Assembly: GCA_035610365.1 (NCBI GenBank)
Contig: CM069436.1
Location: 9,166,937-9,230,936 of the forward strand
DNA: 64,000 nt
Reading direction: 5' to 3'
DNA from: Aquatica leii
Taxonomy: Eukaryota; Arthropoda; Insecta; Coleoptera; Lampyridae
Below, piece by piece: positions 13,199 to 25,098 of the stretch. The position numbers were made by a program, and so were the translations under genes. Numbering within the stretch: the first letter of the stretch is position 1; each line of letters starts with the position of its first letter. The notes below the pieces were generated by a model. That model saw nothing but the letters and a program-made list of their open reading frames with translations. It had not been told where the DNA came from and made no database searches.

Positions 13199-13240
13199 TC
13201 ATCATCATCATCATCACTGTTAACTCTTGTACAAGAGTTA
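13199..13240. repeat. TCA microsatellite next to a perfect 20 bp palindrome
   Basis: About six TCA/ATC units lie at 13199-13217. They are followed at 13221-13240 by TAACTCTTGTACAAGAGTTA, which is its own reverse complement. Function is unknown; the pair may be a fragment of a mobile element. Confidence 0.8.
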
Positions 13241-15489
13241 TGAGTCATGTAGAAACATTGTTGACTAGATATCCAGCATTACGACTGATAGTTGTCTATG
13301 CAGAAAAAAATCTGTTTCTAAAAACCTTGTTTACTTTGGCAGGTGTTGCGATCCAATACTACTGTCACGCAAATCAATTCTCCTAGATCAAGCTAAAAAG
13401 TCGTAGCAAGAGTCAACACTGGGATAACGATGCCTGTCGCTACTCTACTAACTGCGGTCAGCAGGCACGGCAACCAAACCCAAACCTTTTTGCTGCTGTG
13501 GGCAACTAGTGCTGGGAAGTCTTGGTTTAATTGTCTAGGCTAAGAGGAGACAACCTTATTTAAAACCTAAATATAAGGTAAAGTGCACTAAGCCGATAGA
13601 TGCGTGACTCGAAGCACTATGCAAGTTGAAGGGCCAAAAGAACTTACATATGACGCGACGCGATGCTAAAAGGTATCGTCAAACTTTTAGATAGATCTCA
13701 AAGATTCAATGCTAATTTGCTTTGTCTTTACTTCATCGGAAGCGTTGTAGAAATTTTGAGAAATGATGACCTCTTTCATGTGCTCGAGACATAAATCACA
13801 AGAAATGTCAAAGATAGAGATGCGGAGTAAGGTAACGACTTGTTTTGAAATCACAAGGCCGGTTTTATTGAGAACGGCTGCGAAGACTTTTGTAAAATTC
13901 GTTTTTTTTCGATTCGACTCGAACTGAGTTTTTGCTTCTCTTGGTTACTTGGTCTAGTCTAAACCTGTACTTTTGGGGATCTAAAACTTTTATGAGAGTT
14001 GTTTTTGTCGTCTGTGGTTTTCAAAAGAGAGTTAAATTTGGAGATAATGACGACCGTTGACCTAGAAAAAGAAGCCACTGATTTATCTAAAAATACTTTC
14101 TCTTCTTTACTATCTCAAGAATTTTGGTTCTTGCCGCTTGGGCATAAGATAGTTGAGCAGGAGCTGCAGCAACATCGATTGTAGAAAGCTTTTCAGTAAC
14201 ATATTGTAAAGCTGTTTGGACGCCAGCAAGGGTATTGGCAAAGTCAGCAGTTTGCTGCGGTACGCGATGAAATATAATGAATGATCGAAAAGTCGCTGGA
14301 AAGTTGTTAACAATATCAATTATTTTTGATTGCTTGGAAAGAGTAATCTAGCAGCCAAAGACTACTTTAGTAAGACGCAAGATATCAAAGTCGATGGATT
14401 CTTTAATGCTGTTTGGTATGGTAGTCATGGATATTGTTGTCGTCTTTACAACCACGCATGGAATTCAGCCTTCATGGCGGAGGTGGTTGAAGGAGTGGAA
14501 GAGGTAGAGCGCAGCAGCGCGACGTTGGTGGAGTGAAAGCTGATAAATAAACTAGTTGCCGGATACCCTTTTAGTCGTACACCGGAGCTTATTGCCAGAA
14601 ACGGTTGAGCTAATGGCTTATGCGCCGTTGCCCCCTTTTAACCTCGTAGAAGTAAGGGTCTAAAACTTCCTAGAAAGAAACAACTCTTCACAAAACACAA
14701 ACAATATAATTACAAAATTACTGTGGGCCTTAATTATCCTACTTCACCTGATTGTTCACTATAACTTAATCAATGTCCTTTTGCTTTAGCTAAATGTGAA
14801 AGATTAATTTACATATTGAAGAGAAACCAGAGTTTCTAGGAGTGGATAGGAAGCTTGAGATTACTCATCTTAAAAATCTTTTTGCACCTAAAAAGATTCT
14901 TACCTGTGACTCTAAAACAGTGGTGAAACCGGCCACCCAACTAAAAAGAATATCGGTACAAGATCAGTACCGAGACGTGGCGGGTTGACAACACTAAATC
15001 CAAATCATTAGCTTACCAACTGCACCTCAGATTTTTGAGGATACTCTTGGGGCGCTAGCCGATTCCAATGGATGTCCAGTGCTAAAGAACACGCACTGAT
15101 GGCAAATCTAATGTTCAAAGGCATTCAAGCATGTAATAAAAAAGTTGAACTGTTTAGGTAGATGGCTGCTTGCAGCTCAACTTGTGCACAACCCTAGCAC
15201 ATGCATCATTGTAAAGAACGCCTTAAATGTAATGCTATTGTGAGATTTATGTTCTAGATCCGTACTAGCAGCTAAAATATTTGTAGTAGAGAAAGGCATT
15301 AAGAAGGAGTTTATTATCGGATCCGATTACCTTCTCCACAACCAGACAGACAAAAATCTAACGGCTGTATGAAAGTAGTTCCAACAGACCGCTGATTCTT
15401 AGATGCGGCGCCAATGCACGTCACACTTTGTGGGGGAGCATAAACACAAATCCAAGAAGTGAAAATTTTTTAGAATTTACTAAAATCTA
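13241..15489. other. Unresolved stretch, possibly with old retroelement remains
   Basis: The GC content is higher than in flanking DNA and there are short coding-like traces on +, for example a reading IIGSDYLLHNQ near 15312-15345 that resembles a retroelement aspartic-protease region. The traces are too decayed to name a family or give limits, so this stays a weak fossil call. No host gene is seen. Confidence 0.25.
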
Positions 15490-16210
15490 ATTAAGATATA
15501 ATAAGTAACGGAGATGCGCCTACGTTTATAAACGCGTCGCGCCGTGAAGTTATTGAGTTTACGCTTGCTAGTCCAAAAGCGAAAAAAGTGATAAAAATGT
15601 GGCATGTATCAGATTGATTTTCTTTATTTGGCCATAGATACATTCGATTTAACATTGAATCAGTAAGGAACTCGTAATGGAATATGGAAACCCGAGGAAA
15701 AACCGACTGAAAGTTGTTCAACGAACCTTTTACACTGTCAAATCAAAGACTGTCCTACAGTTCCAAGATCAACGCACGATCTAGAACTAATAACGGACAG
15801 TATTCTTAATTCAATAAAATCTGCATATGAAACAAGCCGTCCAGACAAATTTCCAACAAGAGAAGTTGGTGGAACAGAGATGTTACGTGAATGTTTGCCC
15901 CTTACTTAAAAGCAGGCGGCTAGTTCGATATTCCGGAGAGAGAGTCGCAGATAGTTCTCGGTATGTTAATTACGAGAAACAAAAAAACGCCAAAACTAGG
16001 AAACATTTATTACAGATTCCGTTTATATATGTTGAATGATGAAGGTAAACAAATTTCAAGGCACAAGCGTAACAACAAATGTATTCATCTCCACAGAGAA
16101 AAAGGTTAAAATAGAACGATGTAGAACTATACAGATATGAGTAAGTAAAAGTTAGTTAATAAATATCACACAAAAAACTGATGTTGGAGGCCTCTAAGTT
16201 AGACAACCCT
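15490..16210 (+). mobile_element. LINE fragment A (endonuclease C-terminal part and linker)
   Basis: Readings such as NGDAPTFINASRREVIEFTL followed by WHVSD and GHRYIRFNIES match the end of an AP-endonuclease domain from a Jockey/CR1-like LINE, with GNPRKTD-type linker sequence after it. It has stops and frame changes and lacks a reverse transcriptase. From about 15570 it is closely matched by LINE fragment B at 24450-25085, and both lie at the same place relative to an inverted matrixin remnant. They are therefore copies made by segmental duplication, not independent insertions. Confidence 0.65.
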
Positions 16211-16825
16211 CCGTACATCTAATTATTGCGTTACAATTTGAAAGTCTAACTTAATCAATAAGCGAAGAATAAAAACTTTAATCGATGCGAAACACGGTGA
16301 TTTTACTCACAATTGTCCAGTGATGCTAATAGCTATTGGCATACCTTAATCATCTCCTACAATTGCTAAAAGTAAAAGAACAATAAAATCAGATATAGAT
16401 TTATATCACAAATAATTCGCTCAAAATTCAATCAATGACCCCGAATGCGTGAAGCTTCCAAATGACAGCCACTCATAACATTGCAGGTGTGTCCTTAAGT
16501 TAATCGTCTATTACTCAAATATTCCGATTTGACCCCAAATGACGTTTGGTGTAAGTAACCAATGTCCTCAAACGTACATGATTCCAAATTATCCACTCAA
16601 TGTGGTTAACAGAATCGATATGTATAATTTTTAAAGAACCAGACACATGGCGGTAACCCAAGCCGCTAAGAGTTCTAATGACTAAGCAGTGTCCCATTTT
16701 GTTCAAAGTGCGGGACAGAACGGGGTACACGGTATAATCTTTTTTTTTTAAATATAAAAAAACAGTTTAAACTTTATTATGTAATTTTTAATCAATGTAT
16801 TGTGTTTACCAAATAATCTTAAAAA
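16211..16825. other. Sequence between LINE fragment A and the inverted matrixin remnant
   Basis: No gene is seen. The start (CTCTAAGTTAGACAACCCTCCGTACATCTAATTATTG region, 16193-16228) matches the end of LINE fragment B in unit B. The rest has no clear partner there and may be an insertion or a deletion difference between the units. Confidence 0.4.
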
Positions 16826-17115
16826 CTTACCTCTAAAGTAGTGCCATCTGCAAATAGTTCCTCAACTTTTTTAACCTTTCTTTCACTTGATCGTTATTGT
16901 AACTTTTTCCTTTTTCAACATACCCAAATCATACTTGATAATTATTCTAAAAGAAATCGTATTTATTTAAAATTAAAAACATTTTTTAACTGTACGTACG
17001 ACTCTTTAATTTTCTTCGCCTTTTTTAAATCCGGTTCTAAAATGTGTATTAAAATACAAAACAAGAAAATATTAGTGCTTACTTTTTTTGGTCTCAAATA
17101 ACTTAAAACAACCAG
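16826..17115 (-). pseudogene. Inverted matrixin pseudogene A (exons 3 to 1)
   Basis: Read on the minus strand this gives exon 1 remains ending at a donor near 17083, the first intron, exon 2 with EPDL-like sequence (about 17010-17040), the second intron, and exon 3 with the FGYVEKGK and DQVKE equivalents (about 16850-16935) up to a donor at 16830. The signal-peptide start and ATG are missing because the sequence jumps from exon 1 directly into upstream DNA. Exon 3 has an internal deletion, and everything downstream of exon 3 is absent. It lies head-to-head with matrixin copy 3 and is the far end of a large inverted duplication. Confidence 0.85.
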
Positions 17116-20100
17116 GTGTGGAATATAAAATAAAAAATCTCGTTCGTCAAAAATACGAAAAACATTAATTTTTTGATACGTACTCATTCTTATATTTACA
17201 ATCTAACACAATTTTGATAAAACACTTCTGAAAAAATGCACATCATCGATTCCTCAATTACAAATTGATAAAATTTAGCATATCATTAACAAACACATTG
17301 CTAAATAATACATTAATAATAATTGCAATAAAAGTGCTAATCAATTACTTTGTAAGATATTTGCTACATCATGACTATAAGCTTAAAACTAAGAGGGGAT
17401 AATTACTCTTTAAGCCTTAATACTAAATATTAACAAATACATTCAAGCTTGATTATTTCAAACTATAACTGGTTCAACTTAACAAAACTTTGAGTTATTG
17501 TAGGGGAATTGTGCCTAAGATGGCATAACGCCCGAGATGGCATAGTGCATATTTCTCTAACAAATATTTATATTTCGCTCTTAAAACGCGGTGTACGTTT
17601 ACAGCAGTTGACAGCGAATAAACGGTTGCGTCGGTCTACGTTTCAGTGTTGTATTTTACCACCGACAGATTTTCGAGCAGGAACAAGAGTTAACGAAGCA
17701 CATTAAAGGTTTAGAAAATAGATTTTTTGGAATACCAACAATTGAGCTTGGTAAGCTAGCCTACCAGTGGACTGAAAAAAATAAAATCCTCCACACATTC
17801 AACAAAGAAAAGAAAGAAGCTGGATGGGATTGGTTAAAGGGTTTTCAAACTCGAAATCCAACATTGTCTCTTAGAACCCCTGAATCCACATCGGCAGCAA
17901 GGGCTCGTGCTTTTAATAAGCCGCAAATTAAGAAGTACTTTGAGTTGCTCGCTCAAGCTACGGAAGATGTAAAGTTTAACTGTATAAAAATATTTAACAT
18001 GGATGAAAGTGGTACCTTCCAAAAATTCTAAAATTATAGCTTGTAAAGGTAAAAAACAAGTCGGTGTTCTTTTAAGCGCCGAACGTGGGCAGCATCTTAC
18101 AGTAGTTTGTAGTTTCAGTGCTGCAGGAGTCTACGTGCCACCAGCATTCATTTACCCTAGAAAAAATATGAAAAAAGAACACATGGACAACGCTCCCGCT
18201 GGTGCAGTTGCATTTACTCAGGATAGACAAGAACATATTCGTCAAATGGTTACAGATCTTTGTAAAGCATATTAAACCAACAAAACAAGATAAGGTCCTG
18301 TTGATGCTCGATGGTCACATAAGCCATAAAAGCCTTGAGGGTCAAGACTTTGCTAAATCCCATGGAATTGTTCTTTTTTGTTTTCCAACCCACTGTACTC
18401 ATCGGGTACAGCTTCTCGATGTGGCGTTTTTTGGACCGCTTACAACCCATTACAATCAAGAATTAAATTTATGGTTAAAAACCCACTCAGAAAAAACCGT
18501 AACGCGCTATCAAGTGGCTGAACTTTTCAAAAATGCGTACCAGAAGGCAGCAAACTTTCTAATGCTGCAAAGAGGTTTTCCACGACAGGAATATATTCCT
18601 TCAACCCTAACATTTTCCCAGACTAGATGTTTGCTCTAGCGGAAGCAACAGATTTAGAACAAACAGATCTAGAACCTCCTGAAAGTAATTCTGGTGATAA
18701 GGAACCAGAGGCTTTACTGACTGATGCTACACATGATATCCTTTCGGAAAATACTGAAGCTTTGACATCTTTTCAAAAGCCTCCATCTTCTAGCTGTTAG
18801 GTTGCCATAACAGATATATCTCCACTTCCAAAAGCCACATCCTTAAATCGTAAAAAGCGTTCTAAAAATACAGGAAAAACCGGGATACTTAACAGCACTC
18901 CCAAAAAAAAGGCCTTAAAAGAAATAGTGGTACAGAAAGAAGAGGCACAACAATGAAAGTCTGCTCACAAGACAAAGAGAGTTTTAAACCTAGATGAAAT
19001 TCACCAAGATGTATGTATGTATTTATTGCAACGAGCTTTTTTCGCATTCAAAGCGTAACGAATGGTGGTTGAAATGTCAGTCTTGTCTAAAATGGGCGCA
19101 CTGTAAACGTGCCGGACTTCCAAGAAATGCAAAAACGTTTATTTGTGAAGTGCGTGTTTAAAATATTATTGTAAAAAAGTAAATTAAGTTCTAATAAATG
19201 TTTTCTTTTGACAAATAAATTATATAAATCTTCAATAAAAGCCTGATTTTAAATGCATAACACCGAACTGTAGAGATGCGGTGGTTTGCCGTCTCACCCT
19301 GGATAGCCCAGGTGAGATGGCATACTATCACATTTTTTTTATTCATAAAAAGATACTTTTCATTAAAGAAAATAGACTTTTATTGACTATATATTGTAAT
19401 AGTAATGTATCTGTGTTAAAATGTTTAAACGTGACACCATAAAGATTATAAATTACAAAAATACAAGCGTTTAAAAAAAAGTATACCATCTCAGGCACAA
19501 TTTCCCTAAGTATTTGTGTACTTACTTGTGCAACCAAATTATCCAAAGATGTTTGCTGAAAATTGATCGTTTATCATAATTACTAAAAATACATGCATTC
19601 AAATATGCACTAAAAGTATGCACTTAAATATGCATTTAAAATAAATCTTTTATAAATTTAATTATTTATTTCTTACATAAGACATTATTGAATAAACGAT
19701 ATGTGTAGTACTAAATACTTAAAAAAATTTAAAATATTGATTATATTTGATAATTATTTGGCGTAATAATGACACTACAATAGCAAATTTAAAATGCATG
19801 ACTTCCGTTCGCAAAAAATGTTCTTTTAATTTATTGGTAATTTTTTTTCTTTACTTTACTTAAACGAAGTAAAGGATTTCCTTTAAAACAAAACATTTCA
19901 ATAACAGAAAAAGTAATTCTTCGTTTAAGCAAACTAAAGAGACAAATGTTATTATTAAGTTATGAGAAATATTTCGAATAAAGCAATATATGTATCTTGC
20001 GATGTGAAACGAGTATTTTTTACAATCCAAAAACATTCTTGCCGACCACAAACGTAAATTTACATTTACATGAATATTGTTGCGCCAAGTAATTATCAAA

Positions 20101-20760
20101 TATAATCAATATTTCTAATTTATTTAAAGCATTTATTAACACATACATTGTTTATTTAATAATGTTTTATGTAAGAAAAAAATAATAAAATTTAGAAAAA
20201 CCACATATTTTAAATGCATGTTTAAGTGCATATTTTTAGTGCATATTTGAATGTATATTTTAAATATTTTTTATTTAGGTTTATAAGAAACAAACGATTT
20301 TCAGCAAATATTTTTGAATGGCTTAGTTGCAATAAGTACGCACATAGTTACAATAACTCAAAGTTTCGTTATTTTGAACCATATTTGAACGTTCTTTGTA
20401 ACCAGTCATGGTTTGAGTTTGAATGTATTTATAATATTTAAAGAGTAATTCTTCTAACTACTGATTTTTAAACTTGGAGTCACGATGTAGCATATCTCAA
20501 TCACTTAATTATTGTAATTGTTGCAATCTACTTGTAAATGATTTGCAAAATTTTATCGATTTATAATTGAGGAAACGATGATGTACATTATTTCAGAAGT
20601 GTTTTAGTTATCAAAATTGTGTTAGATTGTAAATATAAGAACACTTATCAAAAAATTAATTGCGTTTTTCATTTTTTTGACGAAAGATTTTTTTAATCTG
20701 TATTTGATAATCGATGTCGTGGTCTTGGATTTAGTATAAATATACTGTGCGAAACTTAAC
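17116..20760. repeat. Head-to-head inverted repeat between pseudogene A and matrixin copy 3
   Basis: The left arm (17116-17502 plus 19507-19765) is the reverse complement of the right arm (about 20078-20700). Shared phrases include the TTACAATCTAACACAATTTTGATAA region (17201-17225) against its complement near 20613-20637, and the TTTGATAATTATTTGGCG phrase (19748-19765) against CGCCAAGTAATTATCAAA (20081-20098). The arms flank a spacer of about 310 bp (19766-20077) with no gene. They have diverged noticeably, so the inversion is older than the A/B unit duplication. Confidence 0.85.
17503..19506 (+). mobile_element. pogo-type DNA transposon (Tc1/mariner superfamily), decayed
   Basis: Terminal inverted repeats GGGGAATTGTGCCTAAGATGG (17503-17523) and its imperfect complement ending AATTTCCC at 19506 are flanked by TA on both sides (17501-17502, 19507-19508). 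Coding remains on + from about 17690 show a CENP-B-like DNA-binding region (AGWDWLKGFQTRNPTLSLRT) and a DDE domain with the three acidic sites in NMDESG (about 17998), MLDGHISH (about 18304) and LLDVAFFG (about 18415). A C-terminal zinc-binding tail (CNELFSHSKRNEWWLKCQSC, about 19025-19100) follows, as in several insect pogo transposases. The frame changes at least twice within the DDE domain and there are stops after it. The related arm at 29742-29743 has a single TA and no element, giving the empty site. Confidence 0.88.
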
Positions 20761-20777
20761 TCCCTACTTCAAAGAAA
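20710..20777 (+). promoter_or_regulatory. Core promoter of matrixin copy 3
   Basis: The box ATCGATGTCGTGGTCTTGG (20710-20728) is followed by TATAAAT (20735-20741), 43 bp before the ATG at 20778. A TGATAA (GATA-type) motif at 20705-20710 touches the box. Spacing matches copies 1 and 4, and an inverted copy of box and TATA is preserved near 25325-25365. Confidence 0.75.
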
Positions 20778-21943
20778 ATGAACGCTTTAAGTTTAGCTTT
20801 GATACTAGCTTTATGTCACCTGGTTGTTTCGAGTCCTTTAGGGCCAAAAACAGGTAAGCACTAACTTTGTTTGTTTTGTATTTTAATGCACTTTTTAGAA
20901 CCGGAATTAAACAAAGCCGAAGAAAATGACAAAGTTGTACGTACAGTTTAAAATTGTTTTTAATTTTAAATAAATACAATTACTTTTAGATTAATTACTT
21001 AGTACGATTTGGGTATGTTGAAAAGGGAAGAAATTACAAAAACGATCAAGTGAAAGAAGGGTTAAAAAAGTTGCAGGACTATTTTGGATTGCCTGTAACG
21101 GGAGTTGCAGATGACGCTACTTTAGAAGTAAGTTTTTAACTTTTTGGTAAATTGTATCAAATTAATTACAGTTAATCAAAAAACCACGATGCGGTTTACC
21201 AGATATAACGACAAATCAGAAAAGATTTGTAATAGCCACCCCAGGCTTTGATAAGAAAAATATTACTTATAAGTACGTTTTTTTCATTTTATGTTAAAAT
21301 ATATGTTAATTGAGATTTGAATTTTTTTAGGTTTGGCAGGTATAGCCCTAAGGTAAGTAACGCCGCGGTTGACGCAGACGTAAAACTCGCTTTAGAAATG
21401 TGGGCACGAGACTCTCGCTTGACTTTTACAGAAGTTAAGTCAGATGCTGATATATATTTAGATTTCGTTCCAAGAGTACATAACGATGCGTATGTAAAAA
21501 CAACCCGTACCATTCTTTTTCAAAAATCTTTCAAAACGTTTAGGTATCCTTTTGACGGGCCGTCTGGTGTATTAGCCCACGCTTTCTTTCCTCCTACAGC
21601 TCTCTCTGGTGATGTTCATTTCGATGAAGAAGAGGATTGGAAAATAATGACTACCCCGACTTCTGGTACGTGTATTCCTAACTTAATAATATAAAATGTA
21701 AACAAACATTGCTTTGTAGGTACTGACTTCTTTAGTGTAGCTCTTCACGAACTTGGACATTCATTGGGACTTCATCACTCGCGGGTCACTTCAGCAGTGA
21801 TGTATCCTATATATCAATACATTGACAAAACACGTGGTTTAGACTATGATGACAGATTAGGAATTTACTCTATTTACAGTGAGTTTTTATAAGATTTTAA
21901 TCCAAGAAAAATAATTGTTGAATTAGTTCTAGGACTGCCTTAA
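20778..21943 (+). CDS. Secreted minimal matrix metalloproteinase (matrixin), copy 3
   Basis: Exons: 20778-20853, 20899-20936, 20990-21127, 21172-21272, 21331-21489, 21544-21665, 21720-21878, 21933-21943, giving 267 residues. The signal peptide is MNALSLALILALCHLVVSS. The prodomain contains LKKLQDYFGLPVTGVADD, and the cysteine switch is PRCGLPD, with Leu for the usual Val. The catalytic domain has [22 protein letters not shown], the zinc site [12 protein letters not shown] and a Met-turn AVMYP. All splice sites are GT-AG and in phase with copies 1, 4 and 5. The last exon codes for only LP and the stop. It is the closest relative of copy 4, with near-identical promoters and introns. The forward arm of the inverted repeat forms its upstream DNA. 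Nothing suggests it is inactive; the protein target is unknown. Confidence 0.9.
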
Positions 21944-22559
21944 ACGTATCGTTCAAAAAATTTAATTGAAGAATTCAAACTATATATTCTTAAACAATAA
22001 TATTCTTTTATTATACATGTAATTATATAACATTGTAATTGTAATTGTAATTAAAAATTTTGTAAAAGAAAACTAATTGATTTTTTTATACCAATTTAGC
22101 TTATAAATACAAAAAACGAATATAGTATCCGGTTTTATTATTCGAACTAAGCTAAGACAATTTCCTCTTCTTCAATCATCACCTCATATGTGAATTTCGA
22201 GATCATATATCACATATCACCATTATATTTAGGTTTAGTCATGTTATATCTATAATTTATGGTAATTTAATTTTGTAACAATATTTTTTCTTTTTCTTGA
22301 CCTGCATCGGGCCACTTTAGTCAGGTTTACGATTCAGGACTTTCTTTTTTTTCCAACTCAATACTACGTCATTTTAATGGAGCGCCACTTTCTCCCTTCA
22401 GCTGTAATTACTCTTCCTATCCTGTTTTAACCATAACGATTTTATTAAATGTAAAATTTTGTTAACGTCTGTCAGTTCAATATAAGTTCCCATTACATCT
22501 ACCATCGGTAATTCCAGTAATACATGCTCTTCTCAAAGTTCCATCAAAACGGCATTTAA
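21944..22559. other. Downstream DNA of copy 3 and piggyBac flank
   Basis: Up to about 22230 this matches the DNA downstream of copy 4 (38839-39095), including the ATTGTAATTGTAATTGTAA stretch near 22035. No gene is seen. It ends at a TTAA (22556-22559) where a piggyBac-type element begins. Confidence 0.5.
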
Positions 22560-24215
22560 CCCTTTATAGGGCAGATTATGAAAAGCATAAAATCACATGC
22601 TTTTTTACAGGTATTTGTTGATTGACAGTTTAAGATGGCAAAATAAAAAAAAATTCAAAAAGAAGTGTTTGATATATATTTTTTTCAGTTGGTCGATATT
22701 TCAACCGGTATCTCACTAGGCGGAACACTATATCTATAAAAACGCTGGTTGAAATATCAACGCTTTCTAGAAACGAGAAAGTAGTATACAAGCTAACACA
22801 AAACTAGAAAAAATCTTTTACAACCCACTCGCTTGTTGTGAAATGAACCAAAACATGGTAGACATAAGGCTACTTGACAAGTTGTGCTTGCTATGCTCGA
22901 ACGTTTTGGTTTTTTCTCAGTGCTACACAATGCATATCTTCGTGAAGAGATAGGTATTGGTAAGTGATCACCTACATTTGCCATTCGAACCGTATTTTTG
23001 ACACTTACTGACCTACCATCAATTTTTTTGATTTTATTTTTGCCTACTACCAGCCACGATCTTTGTGATTTTCTTGTGGAAAAATCTCCTATAAGTTGGT
23101 TTGCGAGTATGCTTCTAAATACAAGCTGCGATTTTGGTTTCAATTTAGACTGTTTAGTCGAAGCACCAATTTTATATAAAATGTAGGAGTTCACAATGGA
23201 AGCGTCAACCAGGTAATAAAAAAGTTTCAGCTACTATTTTCGTGACTTCCAGGCTATACTGTAATAGGAATAGAGTTGATCAAACTGATCAACTCCACCC
23301 ATGTTTTTATTATAGTCTTCTATGCTTTTTGGACATTCAACAGTGATCTTCACGCCTTCTTTTGTCATTCTCTAAACTGTTGATTTTTCTGTTGCTTAAT
23401 CTATAGTAGAAGCAACTTGTACACATTTTTTCCTCGATCCTTCCATTTACTGACTGTTATGCTACTGGTACCGACAGTATCGGAATCGCCTGGTTAAAGA
23501 TCTTTATCTGGAACCAGCAACTCTTCTCATCGTTCCGCATCCAAACAGACTTCTATCAAGTAGTTTTGATAGCAGGCCAAAACTGGTGAAAAAATTGTCG
23601 AAATAATTAGTCAGTTTTAGTACGGTTTTTTTGCCTAAAGACCCTTCCTTGTCAGATTTTTTTTTCTTTAATATACTAAAAAAATTAGAAAATAGCCGAT
23701 TAAAGAAAAGCTAAGACCCATATTTTAATCACTCTTTTGATGGGTTTTAGTGGCATATATTGTTTTAAATGTGTTCTGCCTTTGAAAGCAACTATAATTT
23801 CGTCTACGGCTAAGTTTCTATTTGGGACGTAAGCGCTCAAGAATTTTCTAGACAAATATTATCCTAGCGCAAACTTGTACGACAATTACAATTACTACAT
23901 CGTAATCTACAATTATTTTTGTACTTACCCACGAATTTTCACTGAAGTCTTTCGAACAACAATACATAAAAAACCGCTTTCAGGTAGATCGGCTCACAAC
24001 ACGTGTAAATAACACTAGGTGCAATAATGGACACTGGTTAAAAATCCAACCGGCTTTTCTCTCTCTTACTCGCATATAGAAATTGGTCGAATTTGAGATC
24101 AGTGTCTTCTTCCGCAATACATTAACGATCAAATGGTTGAATATTACACCGCTGTCTGTTTGATACCAGTTTTTTTTTTACTTGGTTGAAATATCGACCA
24201 GTATCCTATAAAGGG
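22560..24215 (-). mobile_element. piggyBac-type transposon A, decayed
   Basis: The ends are CCCTTTATAGG (22560) and CCTATAAAGGG (ending 24215), an 11 bp inverted repeat. A TTAA stands before the left end; the right flank reads TTTT. Subterminal inverted copies of GGTCGATATTTCAACC lie near 22691 and 24186. Minus-strand coding remains at 22793-23194 give the C-terminal part of a piggyBac transposase (PGBD4-like): NSYILYK, then the cysteine-rich end ALCSTEKKPKRS and CQVALCLPCFGSFHNKRV. Further upstream the coding sequence is much decayed. The element cannot make a transposase. Confidence 0.8.
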
Positions 24216-24449
24216 TTTTATATGATTGGATTATTTATACTAGAAGGCGCTTGAACAGTTTTTGAACAATCTTAAACAAAATTTGAAGCTAACAATTAAA
24301 TATAATACAATTCAGACAAATTTTACAACACAGCTTGAACAATAGGAAACATAAAGTTATTTAAAGTTTAAAAAATAACATAACTATTTAACGTTTAAAG
24401 TAACTTAACTATTTAATGTTTAAGGTTCAAAAGTTTTAAAGTAACAAAA
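24216..24449. repeat. Short AT-rich stretch with a TAACTATTTAA-type tandem repeat
   Basis: Between 24355 and 24435 the phrase AACTATTTAA(C/T)GTTTAA recurs with a period of about 30 bp, about three units. Similar wording (GTTCAAAACTTGATCATTTAAGG) appears at 40870, so this may belong to a dispersed repeat. No gene. Confidence 0.55.
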
Positions 24450-25085
24450 GCGAGAAAAGTAATCAAAATATGTATGATTGACTTTCTTTATTTTGGCCAT
24501 AGGAACATTCGATTCAACATTCAATCAGGCAAGAAACTCGTAATGGAATACGGAAACCCAAGAAAAACTGACTGAAAGTTGTTCAACGAACCTTTAACCG
24601 GTCAAATCAAAGCCTTACAGTTAGAAAATCAACGCACGATCTTGAAGTAATGACGGACAGTATTTTTAATTGAATAAAATCCGCATATAAAACTAGCCGT
24701 CTAATAACTGCTAAACAAACCTTAACAAGATTACTTGGTGGAACAGGGATGTCATGTAAATTTTACCTGTAACTTAAAAGCAGGCGGCAAGTTCAATATT
24801 CCGGAGAGAAAGACGCAGATAGTTATAGGTGTTAGGATAACAAAAAGCGTCTAAACGAAGAAATATTTATTGCAGATACCGTTTATATCTACCGAACGAT
24901 AAAGGTAACTAAATTTCAAGCATAACAACAAATGTATTTATTTCAGAAAGACTACAGAGTAAAAGGTTTAAATAGAACGATGAAGAACTATACAGATATC
25001 AGTTAGTGAGAGCTCGTTAATAAATATCACAGATAAAAATGACGTTTTACGCTCCTAGATTGGACAACCCTCCGTACATCTAATT
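24450..25085 (+). mobile_element. LINE fragment B, sister copy of fragment A
   Basis: It matches 15570-16210 closely (for example ACTGAAAGTTGTTCAACGAAC at 24567-24587 against the same words at 15698-15718) and has the same GNPRKTD-type linker reading. It differs by substitutions and small gaps, has stops, and lacks any reverse transcriptase. Position and order relative to the inverted matrixin remnant mirror unit A. Confidence 0.75.
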
Positions 25086-25098
25086 ATTGTGTTCGTTG

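Larger units (their letters stand above)
15570..22250. repeat. Composite duplicated unit A
   Basis: Order: LINE fragment (15570-16210), inverted matrixin remnant (16826-17115), inverted upstream arm (17116-17502 and 19507-19765, split by a pogo element), spacer, forward upstream arm (20078-20760), matrixin copy 3 and about 300 bp of its downstream DNA. The same order recurs in unit B (24450-39095). The limits are where similarity can no longer be followed by eye. Confidence 0.7.
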
